Part shown: piece by piece, positions 1 to 6,138 of the stretch
How the letters are laid out: the number at the start of each line of letters is the position of its first letter
Position numbering within the stretch: position 1 is the first letter of the stretch
Assembly (NCBI RefSeq): GCF_035486915.1
Contig: NZ_DATHMR010000122.1
Span: 1-7,693, forward strand
Length of the DNA: 7,693 bases
DNA from: Dyella_B sp035486915
Lineage (GTDB): Bacteria > Pseudomonadota > Gammaproteobacteria > Xanthomonadales > Rhodanobacteraceae
Direction of reading: 5' to 3'
The notes under the pieces: model-generated
The model's input: only the letters and a program-made list of their open reading frames with translations
Databases searched by the model: none
Told to the model about the DNA's origin: nothing
Translations under genes and position numbers: made by a program

Positions 1-1
1 C

Positions 2-310
2 AAGCGCGACGATGACACCAGCGGCACCACCGCCGTCACCGTCGAAGGTTTGCGCGACAACAAAGTCGTGCAACTGGATTGGCCCACGCTCGGCGACGCC
101 GCCGAGAAAGACGGCATTCCCTTCCGCTTCCGCTATTTCCAACAACTCCACACCACGATCGCGCTGCCCGCCGATTTTCGGCCCACGCGATTGCATGTCA
201 CAGTCCAGCCGGAAAATGGCGACCCCGTCAGCCGCGCTGTGGCATGGAACGACGCCCTATCCAGCCCAGTCACCACCAACCAGGGGGACACGACAGATGC
301 TCAGCCGTAA
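2..310 (+). CDS. DUF6776-type hypothetical protein, C-terminal part (5' end outside window)
   Basis: The frame is open from the left edge of the window to a TAA at 308-310, so the gene begins upstream; a TTG at 50 is probably not the real start. About 102 C-terminal residues are visible. They include a stretch reading FRFRYFQQL, then ALPADFRPTRLHVTV and a polar tail. This pattern of a short beta segment plus 'LP..F.P' resembles the C-terminal domain of DUF6776 proteins, which in xanthomonads lie just before a bactofilin gene. Those proteins usually have an N-terminal membrane helix and a coiled coil, neither visible here. The stop codon overlaps the bactofilin start by 14 bases, so the two are probably co-transcribed and translationally coupled. 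The molecular function is unknown. The family assignment is from memory of the gene order and motif and is moderately sure; the coding call is sure. Confidence 0.75.
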   Translation, partial: KRDDDTSGTTAVTVEGLRDNKVVQLDWPTLGDAAEKDGIPFRFRYFQQLHTTIALPADFRPTRLHVTVQPENGDPVSRAVAWNDALSSPVTTNQGDTTDAQP

Positions 311-722
311 ACGCAACGAACACGCACCTTCCCGCAATGCCGAGACCAGCCTGATCTCCATCGGCACCATCATTCGCGGCGATGTCCGCTTCACCGGCAC
401 GCTACATCTGGACGGACGCATCGAAGGCGCGGTAATCGGCGAAGGCAACAGCGCCGTGTTCACGCTGAGCGAGCATGGCCAGGTGCAGGGCGAAGTGCGC
501 GTGCCGCACGCGATGATCAACGGCCAGGTGAACGGCGACATCTACGTCAGCGAGCGCCTGGAACTGGCCACGCAAGCGCGCGTGATCGGCGATGTCCGCT
601 ACGCCTCGCTGGAAATGGCCGCCGGCGCGCAGGTGAACGGCCGCATGGCGCATCAGGGCGAAGACCACATCCAGCGCGAACTTCCCGCGCCGGAAGTGCG
701 TTCGGACGCCGTCACCGCCTGA
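297..722 (+). CDS. Bactofilin (polymer-forming cytoskeletal protein)
   Basis: This is a 141-residue protein. Residues about 18-118 form the bactofilin (DUF583) core: short repeats of alternating hydrophobic residues with recurrent glycine (DGRIEGAV, HGQVQGEV, NGQVNGDI, ARVIGDV, AQVNG), as expected for a right-handed beta-helix. Charged, probably disordered tails flank the core, as is usual. Bactofilins polymerise without nucleotide and act as membrane-associated scaffolds for cell shape, stalks or polar protein placement; which role applies here cannot be read from sequence. The ATG at 297 is chosen because AGGGGG at 282-287 sits 9 bases upstream and the core begins soon after. The same frame stays open upstream to position 12, but that part lies over the preceding gene in another frame and lacks bactofilin character. 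The gene starts inside the end of the DUF6776-type gene. Confidence 0.9.
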   Translation: MLSRKRNEHAPSRNAETSLISIGTIIRGDVRFTGTLHLDGRIEGAVIGEGNSAVFTLSEHGQVQGEVRVPHAMINGQVNGDIYVSERLELATQARVIGDVRYASLEMAAGAQVNGRMAHQGEDHIQRELPAPEVRSDAVTA

Positions 723-747
723 ATCCACGCCGTTTGACGCGGCATCC

Positions 748-772
748 GCCCCGGGCTGATGGGACCCGGGGC
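748..772 (+). terminator. GC-rich stem-loop after the bactofilin gene, possible terminator
   Basis: GCCCCGGG (748-755) and CCCGGGGC (765-772) form a perfect 8-bp stem with a 9-base loop, 25 bases after the bactofilin stop. Only two T residues follow directly (773-774), so it is a weak intrinsic terminator at best. It could instead be a pause site or mRNA-stabilising hairpin. It separates the bactofilin unit from erpA. Confidence 0.45.
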
Positions 773-810
773 TTCGCGGTATCATTGAGTCCGCCCCGCT
801 GCGGCCTCAT

Positions 811-1188
811 ATGCGTTACATGGAAACTATCCTCGCCATCCCCGATTACCGCCAAGCCGGCGCCCCGCTGATCTTCACCGAGGCGGCCGCTCGCAAGGTT
901 CATGAACTGATTCAGGAAGAAGGCAATCCTGAGCTGAAGTTGCGCGTGTACATCAGCGGCGGCGGGTGCTCGGGCTTCCAGTACGGTTTCACCTTTGACG
1001 ACACCCGCGCCGAAGACGATTTCGCGCTCGACCGCGAAGGCGTAACGCTGCTGGTCGATCCGCTCTCGCTGCAGTACCTCACGGGCGCCGAGATCGACTA
1101 CACCGAAAGTCTGAGCGGTTCGCAATTCGTCATCCGCAATCCCAACGCCAAGACCACCTGCGGCTGCGGCTCTTCGTTCTCAACCTGA
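811..1188 (+). CDS. erpA: Iron-sulfur cluster insertion protein ErpA (A-type carrier)
   Basis: This 125-residue cytoplasmic protein belongs to the HesB/IscA/ErpA family, which carries Fe-S clusters and passes them to apo-proteins, such as the isoprenoid enzymes IspG/IspH in E. coli. The three cluster-ligand cysteines are present: C53 in GGGCSGFQYGF and C117/C119 in the C-terminal TTCGCGSSF. The GFQYGF and DPLSLQYL stretches are typical of ErpA rather than IscA or SufA. The start is not certain: ATG at 811 and ATG at 820 are both in frame, neither has a clear Shine-Dalgarno sequence, and the shorter form (METILAIPDY, 122 residues) fits the family about as well. A -10-like TATCAT lies at 780-785 without a convincing -35. 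nudC starts 16 bases after the stop, suggesting one transcript. Confidence 0.95.
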   Translation: MRYMETILAIPDYRQAGAPLIFTEAAARKVHELIQEEGNPELKLRVYISGGGCSGFQYGFTFDDTRAEDDFALDREGVTLLVDPLSLQYLTGAEIDYTESLSGSQFVIRNPNAKTTCGCGSSFST

Positions 1189-1204
1189 GCGGCCACAGAC
1201 ACGG

Positions 1205-2170
1205 ATGGCTTCGACGAACCCCAACACCTTCGCCGGACTCAGCCTGTTACTCGATCGCGTTTCCGAACAACGCGATAACGCCGATTGGGTTGCCGCGAAA
1301 GAACGCTCACCCGACGCGCACTACATCCTGATCGATCTCGCCGGCGATGCGTTTCTGCAGCGCGATGAAGAACGATTGCGCTGGTTGAACGCCGACGAGC
1401 GCGAACGTCTTCTGCCGGACGCCTCGTGCAGCTTGCTCGGCATCGCCAACGGCGAGCCGTACTTCATGCTGCTGCTCGATGATTCCCATGACGCCGCTGC
1501 ATTGGAATCCGCACTCCATGCGCGACGCATGGGATTGCGCGAAGCAGGCCTTCTACTCCCCGCCGACGAAGCCAGTCTCTTCGCATACGCCAAGGGACTC
1601 GCCCATTGGCAACGTGAGACGCGCTGTTGCGCTTACTGCGGATCGCCAGTGCAACGCGTGTCATCCGGCCATCGCATGCATTGCACGAATCCAGCATGCG
1701 GGCGCCTCCACTTTCCGCGCACCGACGCCGCCATCATCGTGATCGTGGAATACCAAGGCGCCTGCCTGCTGGGACGCCAGGCAGTATGGCCGCCGGGCCG
1801 CTACTCGACGCTCGCCGGTTTCATCGAACCCGGTGAAGCGCTGGAAGATGCCGTACGCCGCGAAGTCGCCGAAGAATCCGGCGTGATCGTCGGCGATGTG
1901 CACTATTACTCCTCGCAACCGTGGCCGATGCCTGCATCGTTGATGATCGGGTTCACCGCCTCAGCACTCTCGCCTGACATCCATCTGCGCGACGGTGAAC
2001 TCGAAGACGCACGCTGGTTTACGCCCCAGCAGATCGTCGACGGACTGGCCGACGGCAGCTTGGCGACACCGCCAAAACTTTCTGTGTCGTATCAGCTGCT
2101 CTCGCACTGGCTGCTGGAACGCGCCGGTCTGGACCTCGGCGCTTTAGTCGCGCGCTCACCGCGTCGGTAG
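1205..2170 (+). CDS. nudC: NADH pyrophosphatase / NAD-cap decapping hydrolase NudC (Nudix)
   Basis: NudC hydrolyses NAD(H) to NMN(H) and AMP and removes NAD caps from RNA 5' ends; it is cytoplasmic. The 321-residue protein has the full layout. Residues about 1-135 are a divergent N-terminal domain. A zinc ribbon follows with C142, C145, C160 and C165. The Nudix box spans residues 205-227 (GX5EX7REVAEESGV, with E220, E223 and E224 as likely metal ligands). SQPWPMPAS at 237-245 is the motif that marks the NADH-specific subgroup. Family members are usually about 260-310 residues, so this one is slightly long at the N terminus. It begins 16 bases after the erpA stop; no strong ribosome binding site precedes ATG 1205, which suggests coupling to erpA translation. 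A 70-base gap separates it from the next gene. Confidence 0.94.
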   Translation: MASTNPNTFAGLSLLLDRVSEQRDNADWVAAKERSPDAHYILIDLAGDAFLQRDEERLRWLNADERERLLPDASCSLLGIANGEPYFMLLLDDSHDAAALESALHARRMGLREAGLLLPADEASLFAYAKGLAHWQRETRCCAYCGSPVQRVSSGHRMHCTNPACGRLHFPRTDAAIIVIVEYQGACLLGRQAVWPPGRYSTLAGFIEPGEALEDAVRREVAEESGVIVGDVHYYSSQPWPMPASLMIGFTASALSPDIHLRDGELEDARWFTPQQIVDGLADGSLATPPKLSVSYQLLSHWLLERAGLDLGALVARSPRR

Positions 2171-2184
2171 CCAGCCACAACGGC

Positions 2185-2214
2185 GTGAACGGGTTCCCGT
2201 CACTCGCATACAAT
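2185..2214 (+). promoter_or_regulatory. Candidate sigma-70 promoter for the ampE-like gene
   Basis: A -10 hexamer TACAAT (2209-2214, five of six consensus bases) lies 18 bases after GTGAAC (2185-2190, a partial -35), in the gap between nudC and the next gene. This would allow expression independent of erpA-nudC. It is a consensus match only. Confidence 0.4.
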
Positions 2215-2240
2215 GGCGCCATCCATCGGAGTCCGTTTTC

Positions 2241-3110
2241 ATGGCTATACGCTTGCTTGCTGCGCTCATCGCCCTCGGACTGCTGCACCTGCAGCCTCAG
2301 CTTGCGCATTGGCGCGGCGATGCAGGCTTCCGGCGTTGGGTAAATCAGCTTGGCGATACTGCCGGTAGTGGCCGCATACTGATCACGGTGCTGGTGCCGG
2401 TCGTCGTCTGTGCGCTGGTGATATGGCTGTTGCACACGCTGCCGCTAGGCGCGCTGTTCTTACTGATCTTTGCGCTAGCCGTATTGCTGTTCTCCTTCGG
2501 GCCGCACGCGTTCGAAGCGGATCTGGAAGCAATCTTCAAAGCCCCCGATCAAAGCAGCCGCGAAGCCGCCGCGCAGGCATTGTGCGATGACTGCGAACAT
2601 ATTCCGTGGCAAACCGCAGAACTCGGCGAAGCAACCGCGTACGGCGCGCTGCGCCGCCGCTTTGGCGTGCTGTTCTGGTTCTTTCTGCTCGGTCCAGCCG
2701 GTGCCCTGCTCTATCGATTGGCGCGGCAGCTCGGACACGATAGCTCGCTTGCACTCGATCCCGGCGCACGCACATTCGCACGTTATCTCGCCAACGGTCT
2801 CGATTGGGCGCCCGCGCAATTGATGGTGTTTACGCTGGCACTCGTCGGACATTGGGACGCCGTGATCGGCGCATGGAAACGCTGGCACCAACAAGCCGCA
2901 CCAAACAGCTGGTATCTCTCCAATCCCGGCTTTCTCGGCGCCGCCGCACGCGCCGATGTTCTCACGGATGTGGAAGGCGGTGACGGTTACACCGAAGACC
3001 GCACCGACCCTCTGCACGAACTGCGCCGCCTACGCGATGCGCTACTGCGCGCATTGCTCGCATGGATGACAATTGTTGCGTTGATCGTGATCGGCGGCTG
3101 GATATCCTGA
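2241..3110 (+). CDS. ampE: AmpE/CobD-like inner membrane protein
   Basis: This is a 289-residue integral membrane protein resembling AmpE, the 'regulatory signalling modulator' family related to CobD/CbiB. Hydrophobic segments lie near residues 3-18, 46-65, 68-88, 141-160, 187-205 and 268-287. The segment RRRFGVLFWFFLLGPAGALLYRL (138-160, key residues FWF, GP, GA, YRL) matches the conserved 'FW...GP.GA..YR' signature shared by AmpE and CobD. In enterobacteria and pseudomonads ampE is paired with ampD and linked to beta-lactamase induction and peptidoglycan recycling, but its biochemical activity is not settled. No ampD is seen in this window, so a beta-lactam role should not be assumed. GGAG (2228-2231) lies 9 bases before the ATG. 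Residues 90-135 and 206-267 are the main soluble loops. Confidence 0.8.
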   Translation: MAIRLLAALIALGLLHLQPQLAHWRGDAGFRRWVNQLGDTAGSGRILITVLVPVVVCALVIWLLHTLPLGALFLLIFALAVLLFSFGPHAFEADLEAIFKAPDQSSREAAAQALCDDCEHIPWQTAELGEATAYGALRRRFGVLFWFFLLGPAGALLYRLARQLGHDSSLALDPGARTFARYLANGLDWAPAQLMVFTLALVGHWDAVIGAWKRWHQQAAPNSWYLSNPGFLGAAARADVLTDVEGGDGYTEDRTDPLHELRRLRDALLRALLAWMTIVALIVIGGWIS

Positions 3111-3181
3111 CTCTGGGTATCCCCATTTTTTGCTTGATGATTCTACAAAATCAGAAAGCCATCCAAGCCGGCGCTATGCCC

Positions 3182-3222
3182 GATGACGCGTAACCGTCAT
3201 CCCAGCGAAAGCTGCGATGACG
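3182..3222. repeat. Degenerate REP-like palindrome cluster
   Basis: CGTCATCCCAGC (3195-3206) and GCTGCGATGACG (3211-3222) form a 12-bp stem with one mismatch closed by a GAAA loop. A third arm GATGACG (3182-3188) just upstream can pair alternatively with CGTCATC (3195-3201). The outline CGTCAT-CC-GCGAAAGC-ATGACG is the same as the REP-like arms at 5223-5307, so this is probably a diverged member of one repeat family. It lies between two converging genes, a common place for such elements. Confidence 0.6.
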
Positions 3223-3225
3223 AGC

Positions 3226-3248
3226 AAAAACCTTGAGATATCTCAAGG
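3226..3248 (-). terminator. Intrinsic terminator of the transporter-acyltransferase gene
   Basis: CCTTGAGATATCTCAAGG (3231-3248) is a perfect 18-base palindrome. Read on the - strand it folds into a 7-bp stem with an AUAU loop and is followed directly by five U residues (A-run 3226-3230 on the + strand). It lies 20 bases after the stop of the - strand gene, the expected position. Confidence 0.75.
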
Positions 3249-3267
3249 TCCCGACTCGGCTCTCCGA

Positions 3268-5142
3268 TCAGGCCATATCCCCGCGTAACTCTTGAACACG
3301 CTGCTCAAGCGAGGCCGCAGTCACCTCGTTCGCTGCTTTAGGCGCGTCCACCACCAATTCCACATGCGCGCGAAAACGGCGCGGCAAACGCGTGCGCCGC
3401 ATCATCGAATCGCGCCGGCTCCACACACTTCCCCATAATCCGCGCAGCGCCATGGCAACGACCGGCACAGGACGGCGTTCGAGAATCTTCTCCACGCCCG
3501 CACGAAAAGTCTGAATGCTGCCGTCCTTCGTCAAACCGCCTTCCGGAAAAATGCACACCAGCTCGCCATCGGCCAGCGCTGCATCCACCTCTTCAAAAGC
3601 CTTGTGCATAACCGCCGGATCTTCTTTCTTTCCCGCAATCGGAATCGCCTTCGCGGTCTTGAACACAAAGCGCAATACCGGAATGTTGAAAATCTTGTAA
3701 TACATCACGAAGCGCGCAGGACGACGCAGATTCGCCATCAGGATCAGCGGGTCCATAAAGCTAACGTGATTGCACACCAGCAACGCCGGCCCTTCCTCCG
3801 GCAGATTCTTCATGCCATCCACGCGAATGCGGTAAAGCGTATTGACCAGCACCCACGTGATGAACCGCATCAGGAATTCGGGCACCAGCGTAAAGATATA
3901 AACCGCGACAACCACGTTGAGCAGCGAAGCGATAAGGAAAATCTTCGGCGCGTTGAAGCCCAACGTATTCAACGCCAGCCCAAAACACGATGCGATGACA
4001 ATCAACAACGCATTGAGAATGTTGTTACCGGCAATCACGCGCGACACACGATCGCGCGGCGTACGCGACTGCACGAAGGCAAACAGCGGCACCACGTAGA
4101 AGCCGGCAAACATGCCGATCAGGGTGAGGTCCACCACGATTCGCCAGCTACCCGCGCCATGGAGAAACGCCAGCCAATTCAGTCCGTGCGCAACCGCCGA
4201 ACCCGAACGCGCAAAAAACAAATCGGTACCGAACGCTGTCAATCCAAACGCACCCAGCGGCACCAGGCCGATCTCGACGCGCTTGCCCGACATTTTTTCG
4301 CACATCAGCGCGCCGACGCCTGTGCCGATAGAGAACAACGTCAACACCAGCGTATTGACCGTTCCGTCGCCGCCAAGATTGTCCCGCGTGTACAACGGCA
4401 GCTGCGCAACCAGGATCGTTCCAAAAAACCAGAACCATGAAATACCCAACACTGCATTGAACACCGCACGATCTTGGCGAGTAATCCGCAGCACGCGCGC
4501 CGTTTCAGTGAAAGGATTCCAGTTGAAAACCAAGTCCGGAGCGGTAGCAGGCGCAGGCGGAATGAAACGACTCGCGCCGTAACCAACCGCGGCGATACCA
4601 ATCGTCAATGCAGCAGAAAAATGCGGCCCCACACCCGCGATCAGCATCAGCGTATTACCGACCACCATGCCGATAAGAATCGCCATCTGCGTACCCATTT
4701 CCACCAGGCCGTTGCCACCCACCAGTTCGGTGGTCTTCAGCGCCTGCGGAAGAATCGCGTACTTGATCGGACCGAATACCGTCGAGTGCATCCCCATCAT
4801 GAACAACACCACCAGCAACAACGGCAAGTGATGCCCAATAAATCCATACGCCGCCAGCGCCATGGCCGCGATCTCAAACACTTTGACGTACCGAATGATG
4901 CGCGTCTTCTCGAACTTCTCCGCCAGCTGCCCCGCCGTGGCAGAAAACAGAAAGAACGGCAGAATGAAGAGCGCCGGCGCGAGGTTGGTGTACAAACTAA
5001 CCTCATGATCGGACAGCCCCATCTGAAACGCCGCCAACATCACCATCGCATTTCGAAACGCGCTGTCATTGAACGCACCCAACGCCTGCGTCCAAAAGAA
5101 CGGCGCGAAACGGCGACTACCTAGCAGGGCGAACTGGCTCAT
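3268..5142 (-). CDS. LplT-like MFS transporter fused to PlsC-type acyltransferase
   Basis: This is a 624-residue two-domain membrane protein. Residues about 10-425 form a major facilitator domain of the LplT (lysophospholipid transporter) type, with many hydrophobic helices and the conserved early stretch FWTQALGAFNDSAFRN (16-31) and MGMHSTVFGPIKYAILPQ (116-133). Residues about 435-624 form a 1-acylglycerol-phosphate acyltransferase domain: catalytic NHVSFMD with H459 and D464 (HX4D), substrate motif FPEG at 532-535, and a later PVVAMALRG stretch. In E. coli LplT imports lysophospholipids and Aas re-acylates them; Aas also has an acyl-ACP synthetase domain, which is absent here. The likely role is therefore flipping lysophospholipid inward and re-acylating it with acyl groups activated elsewhere. 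The start ATG at 5142 has AAGGAAA (5146-5152) just upstream. The substrate is inferred. Confidence 0.88.
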   Translation of the reverse strand: MSQFALLGSRRFAPFFWTQALGAFNDSAFRNAMVMLAAFQMGLSDHEVSLYTNLAPALFILPFFLFSATAGQLAEKFEKTRIIRYVKVFEIAAMALAAYGFIGHHLPLLLVVLFMMGMHSTVFGPIKYAILPQALKTTELVGGNGLVEMGTQMAILIGMVVGNTLMLIAGVGPHFSAALTIGIAAVGYGASRFIPPAPATAPDLVFNWNPFTETARVLRITRQDRAVFNAVLGISWFWFFGTILVAQLPLYTRDNLGGDGTVNTLVLTLFSIGTGVGALMCEKMSGKRVEIGLVPLGAFGLTAFGTDLFFARSGSAVAHGLNWLAFLHGAGSWRIVVDLTLIGMFAGFYVVPLFAFVQSRTPRDRVSRVIAGNNILNALLIVIASCFGLALNTLGFNAPKIFLIASLLNVVVAVYIFTLVPEFLMRFITWVLVNTLYRIRVDGMKNLPEEGPALLVCNHVSFMDPLILMANLRRPARFVMYYKIFNIPVLRFVFKTAKAIPIAGKKEDPAVMHKAFEEVDAALADGELVCIFPEGGLTKDGSIQTFRAGVEKILERRPVPVVAMALRGLWGSVWSRRDSMMRRTRLPRRFRAHVELVVDAPKAANEVTAASLEQRVQELRGDMA

Positions 5143-5183
5143 GCGTTTCCTTGGCGTTCGAAGTGCTACTAGCCTAGAACCTA

Positions 5184-5197
5184 TCTCAAAATTGAGA
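5184..5197. promoter_or_regulatory. Short inverted repeat upstream of the transporter gene, possible operator
   Basis: TCTCAA (5184-5189) and TTGAGA (5192-5197) are perfect arms separated by AA, 42 bases before the transporter start. On the - strand TTGAGA could also act as a -35 element, but no good -10 follows at the right distance. No regulator is known to match it; this is a sequence observation. Confidence 0.25.
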
Positions 5198-5222
5198 AAC
5201 GCCCCACCATCGACTTTTTACT

Positions 5223-5307
5223 CGTCATTCCCGCGAAAGCGGGAATCCAGTGACTTTAAGCGTTTGAAATGTAAAGACACCCGATTCCCGCTTTCGAGGA
5301 AATGACG
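5223..5307. repeat. REP/dRS3-like inverted pair forming an 85-base hairpin (MITE-like)
   Basis: The left arm (5223-5258) and right arm (5272-5307) are inverted copies of 36 bases with 31 matching positions, around a 13-base loop (5259-5271). The outer 25 bases of each arm match at 23 positions. Each arm holds its own small palindrome: ATTCCCGCGAAAGCGGGAAT at 5227-5246 fits exactly the dRS3 pattern ATTCCC-N8-GGGAAT described in Neisseria, and the right copy is decayed by two changes. Such paired palindromes are like BIMEs or small non-autonomous mobile elements. It could also terminate or insulate transcription upstream of the transporter gene. Confidence 0.8.
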
Positions 5308-5437
5308 TTCTAGGATTAGCGCAGCGTAACCCAATAAGACGCGACCCTTCCGTGCCAATCAACGGCCACGCTCTTTCGCCTATACCAAGTAGGCATTTAC
5401 CAACGAACTAAATCACTGAGCCCCGACAGATTGCACA

Positions 5438-5553
5438 ACGCACTTCATGCGAAGGTGCGTAAGTCGGGCGTGCCCTTCGCCTCGAAGAACACGACACGCC
5501 CGACATGATGTGAAGTAACGCGGATCGCCTGGGAGGCAACCCAAACGATCCGC
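5438..5553 (+). promoter_or_regulatory. Structured RNA leader: three consecutive stem-loops before a small ORF
   Basis: Three hairpins follow each other. SL1: ACGCACTTC (5438-5446) with GAAGGTGCGT (5451-5460), one bulged base, loop ATGC. SL2: GTCGGGCGTG (5463-5472) with CACGCCCGAC (5495-5504), perfect 10 bp, enclosing an inner hairpin CTTCG (5475-5479) with CGAAG (5483-5487). SL3: GCGGATCG (5520-5527) with CGATCCGC (5546-5553), perfect 8 bp, whose loop carries GGG...CCC. The ribosome binding site of the 43-codon ORF starts 19 bases after SL3. This could be a cis-regulatory leader, a small RNA, or part of a repeat element. I recognise no known riboswitch class. The strand is inferred from the following ORF. 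Confidence 0.5.
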
Positions 5554-5583
5554 TGGCCACCACCAACTAATAGGAAGTTGATC

Positions 5584-5715
5584 ATGGTTACGTTCGATCA
5601 TACGGCACCCGCACGTCTACGTGCCCCCGCCGCGGTGCATTTCCCTTACTTCACCGCCGCGCTGACGGCGCGACGTCGAGCCACAGTGGGCATTCGTCAA
5701 AACGGAAGCAGCTGA
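5584..5715 (+). CDS. Small ORF, 43 residues, unknown function
   Basis: ATG at 5584 runs to TGA at 5713-5715. A clear Shine-Dalgarno AGGAA (5572-5576) lies 7 bases upstream, which is the main support. The peptide starts MVTFDHTAPARLRAP, contains a short semi-hydrophobic part (AAVHFPYFTAAL, residues 16-27) and then a basic run RRR at 30-32. It has no recognisable domain and no clear signal peptide or transmembrane helix. It is framed by strong hairpins on both sides (5438-5553 and 5730-5816) and precedes a broken small gene with an equally good ribosome binding site, so it may be a leader peptide or a small accessory protein. It could also be a chance ORF. Whether it is conserved in relatives would decide this. 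Confidence 0.45.
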   Translation: MVTFDHTAPARLRAPAAVHFPYFTAALTARRRATVGIRQNGSS

Positions 5716-5729
5716 TTCCGACAAAACGA

Positions 5730-5816
5730 GCAGGATTTTTCCTGCAGCCCTTCACGCCGCGCGCAACACGCGGCGTGACCTACAAACACATACGTACGTT
5801 GTCGCATCTTGCGACA
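5730..5816. promoter_or_regulatory. Three hairpins between the small ORF and the broken gene
   Basis: GCAGGA (5730-5735) pairs with TCCTGC (5740-5745) around TTTT. TCACGCCGCG (5752-5761) pairs perfectly over 10 bp with CGCGGCGTGA (5769-5778) around CGCAACA. TGTCGCA (5800-5806) pairs with TGCGACA (5810-5816) around TCT. None has a U-tract, so none is a standard intrinsic terminator. The last ends 26 bases before the next ATG and could affect its translation, or be a protein binding site in DNA. Confidence 0.45.
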
Positions 5817-5842
5817 GGCTCAATCGTGCAAAGGAATCTTCG

Positions 5843-6131
5843 ATGAAAGAAAAAGCCCCCGGCGCGTGGCTCACCCTCAACACGAGCTACTACCCCGCTG
5901 CCATCGGCAATCCGCTCACCTTGCTGGATGATTCATACACACTATTGGAACGTGCTCAAGGCATCGTCCACCTTATGCACGAAGCACTGCAACTTTCCCC
6001 AAGCGTCGACACGCGCGCTAACTCTCGCTTTAAAAGCCGTGGAGACGCTGATGGAAATGAGTGCTGGCTCCGCCGAAGAAGCACATGTTCGCCTCGAGCA
6101 GATTGGAGACGGCTGGATTGCTAGCAATTGA
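5843..6131 (+). pseudogene. Frameshifted small helical protein gene (DUF3077-like, tentative)
   Basis: The gene starts at ATG 5843 with a strong AAGGAA (5831-5836) 6 bases upstream. The first frame gives MKEKAPGAWLTLNTSYYP, then an amphipathic helix-like stretch LLERAQGIVHLMHEALQLSP, but near 6014 it turns into an arginine/cysteine-rich tail ending at TAG 6122-6124. The +1 frame continues smoothly from there (LTLALKAVETLMEM, EEAHVRLEQIGDGWIASN) to TGA 6129-6131. Joining the two frames by skipping one base within ACGCGCGC (6011-6018) gives a coherent, mostly helical protein of about 95 residues. The pattern vaguely recalls DUF3077/DUF6124 proteins of pseudomonads, whose function is unknown; this is weak. 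Explanations are a one-base insertion making a pseudogene, a sequencing error in a CG run, or programmed +1 frameshifting. The first is most likely. Confidence 0.65.
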
Positions 6132-6138
6132 AGCAGCG

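Larger units (their letters stand above)
5143..5583. other. Long divergent intergenic region, overview
   Basis: No convincing gene lies in these 441 bases. From left to right they hold the ribosome binding site of the - strand transporter gene, a small inverted repeat TCTCAA-AA-TTGAGA (5184-5197) that could be an operator, the large REP-pair hairpin (5223-5307), a stretch at 5308-5437 in which I see no clear signal, and the stem-loop leader (5438-5553). No promoter could be fixed with confidence for either direction. Confidence 0.6.

Noticed and set aside
12..296. Upstream extension of the bactofilin reading frame to position 12
   Set aside because: It overlaps the DUF6776-type gene in another frame, has a proline/serine-rich composition unlike bactofilin, and the ATG at 297 has a good ribosome binding site.
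2475..3017. Antisense 180-codon frame over the ampE-like gene
   Set aside because: No domain is recognisable, there is no start signal, and the opposite strand encodes a clear membrane protein.
3100..3131. Possible terminator after ampE: GGATA (3100-3104), TATCC (3118-3122), then a T6 run (3126-3131)
   Set aside because: The stem is only 5 bp with a 13-base loop and overlaps the end of the coding region; the T-run is suggestive but the hairpin is too weak to call.
3604..5124. Long + strand open frames (3604-4440, 4112-4582, 4474-5124)
   Set aside because: They are antisense to the well-supported transporter-acyltransferase gene and show the arginine, glutamine and histidine-rich composition typical of shadow frames in high-GC DNA.
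5438..5553. Known riboswitch, tRNA or CRISPR repeat
   Set aside because: No TPP, cobalamin, GEMM, SAM/SAH, guanidine or fluoride motif is visible, no cloverleaf with a T-arm can be drawn, and the three stems differ from one another, so they are not CRISPR repeats.
5413..5601. 62-codon - strand frame over the stem-loop leader
   Set aside because: Its composition looks random, and it lies across the hairpins, so the open frame is better explained by chance.
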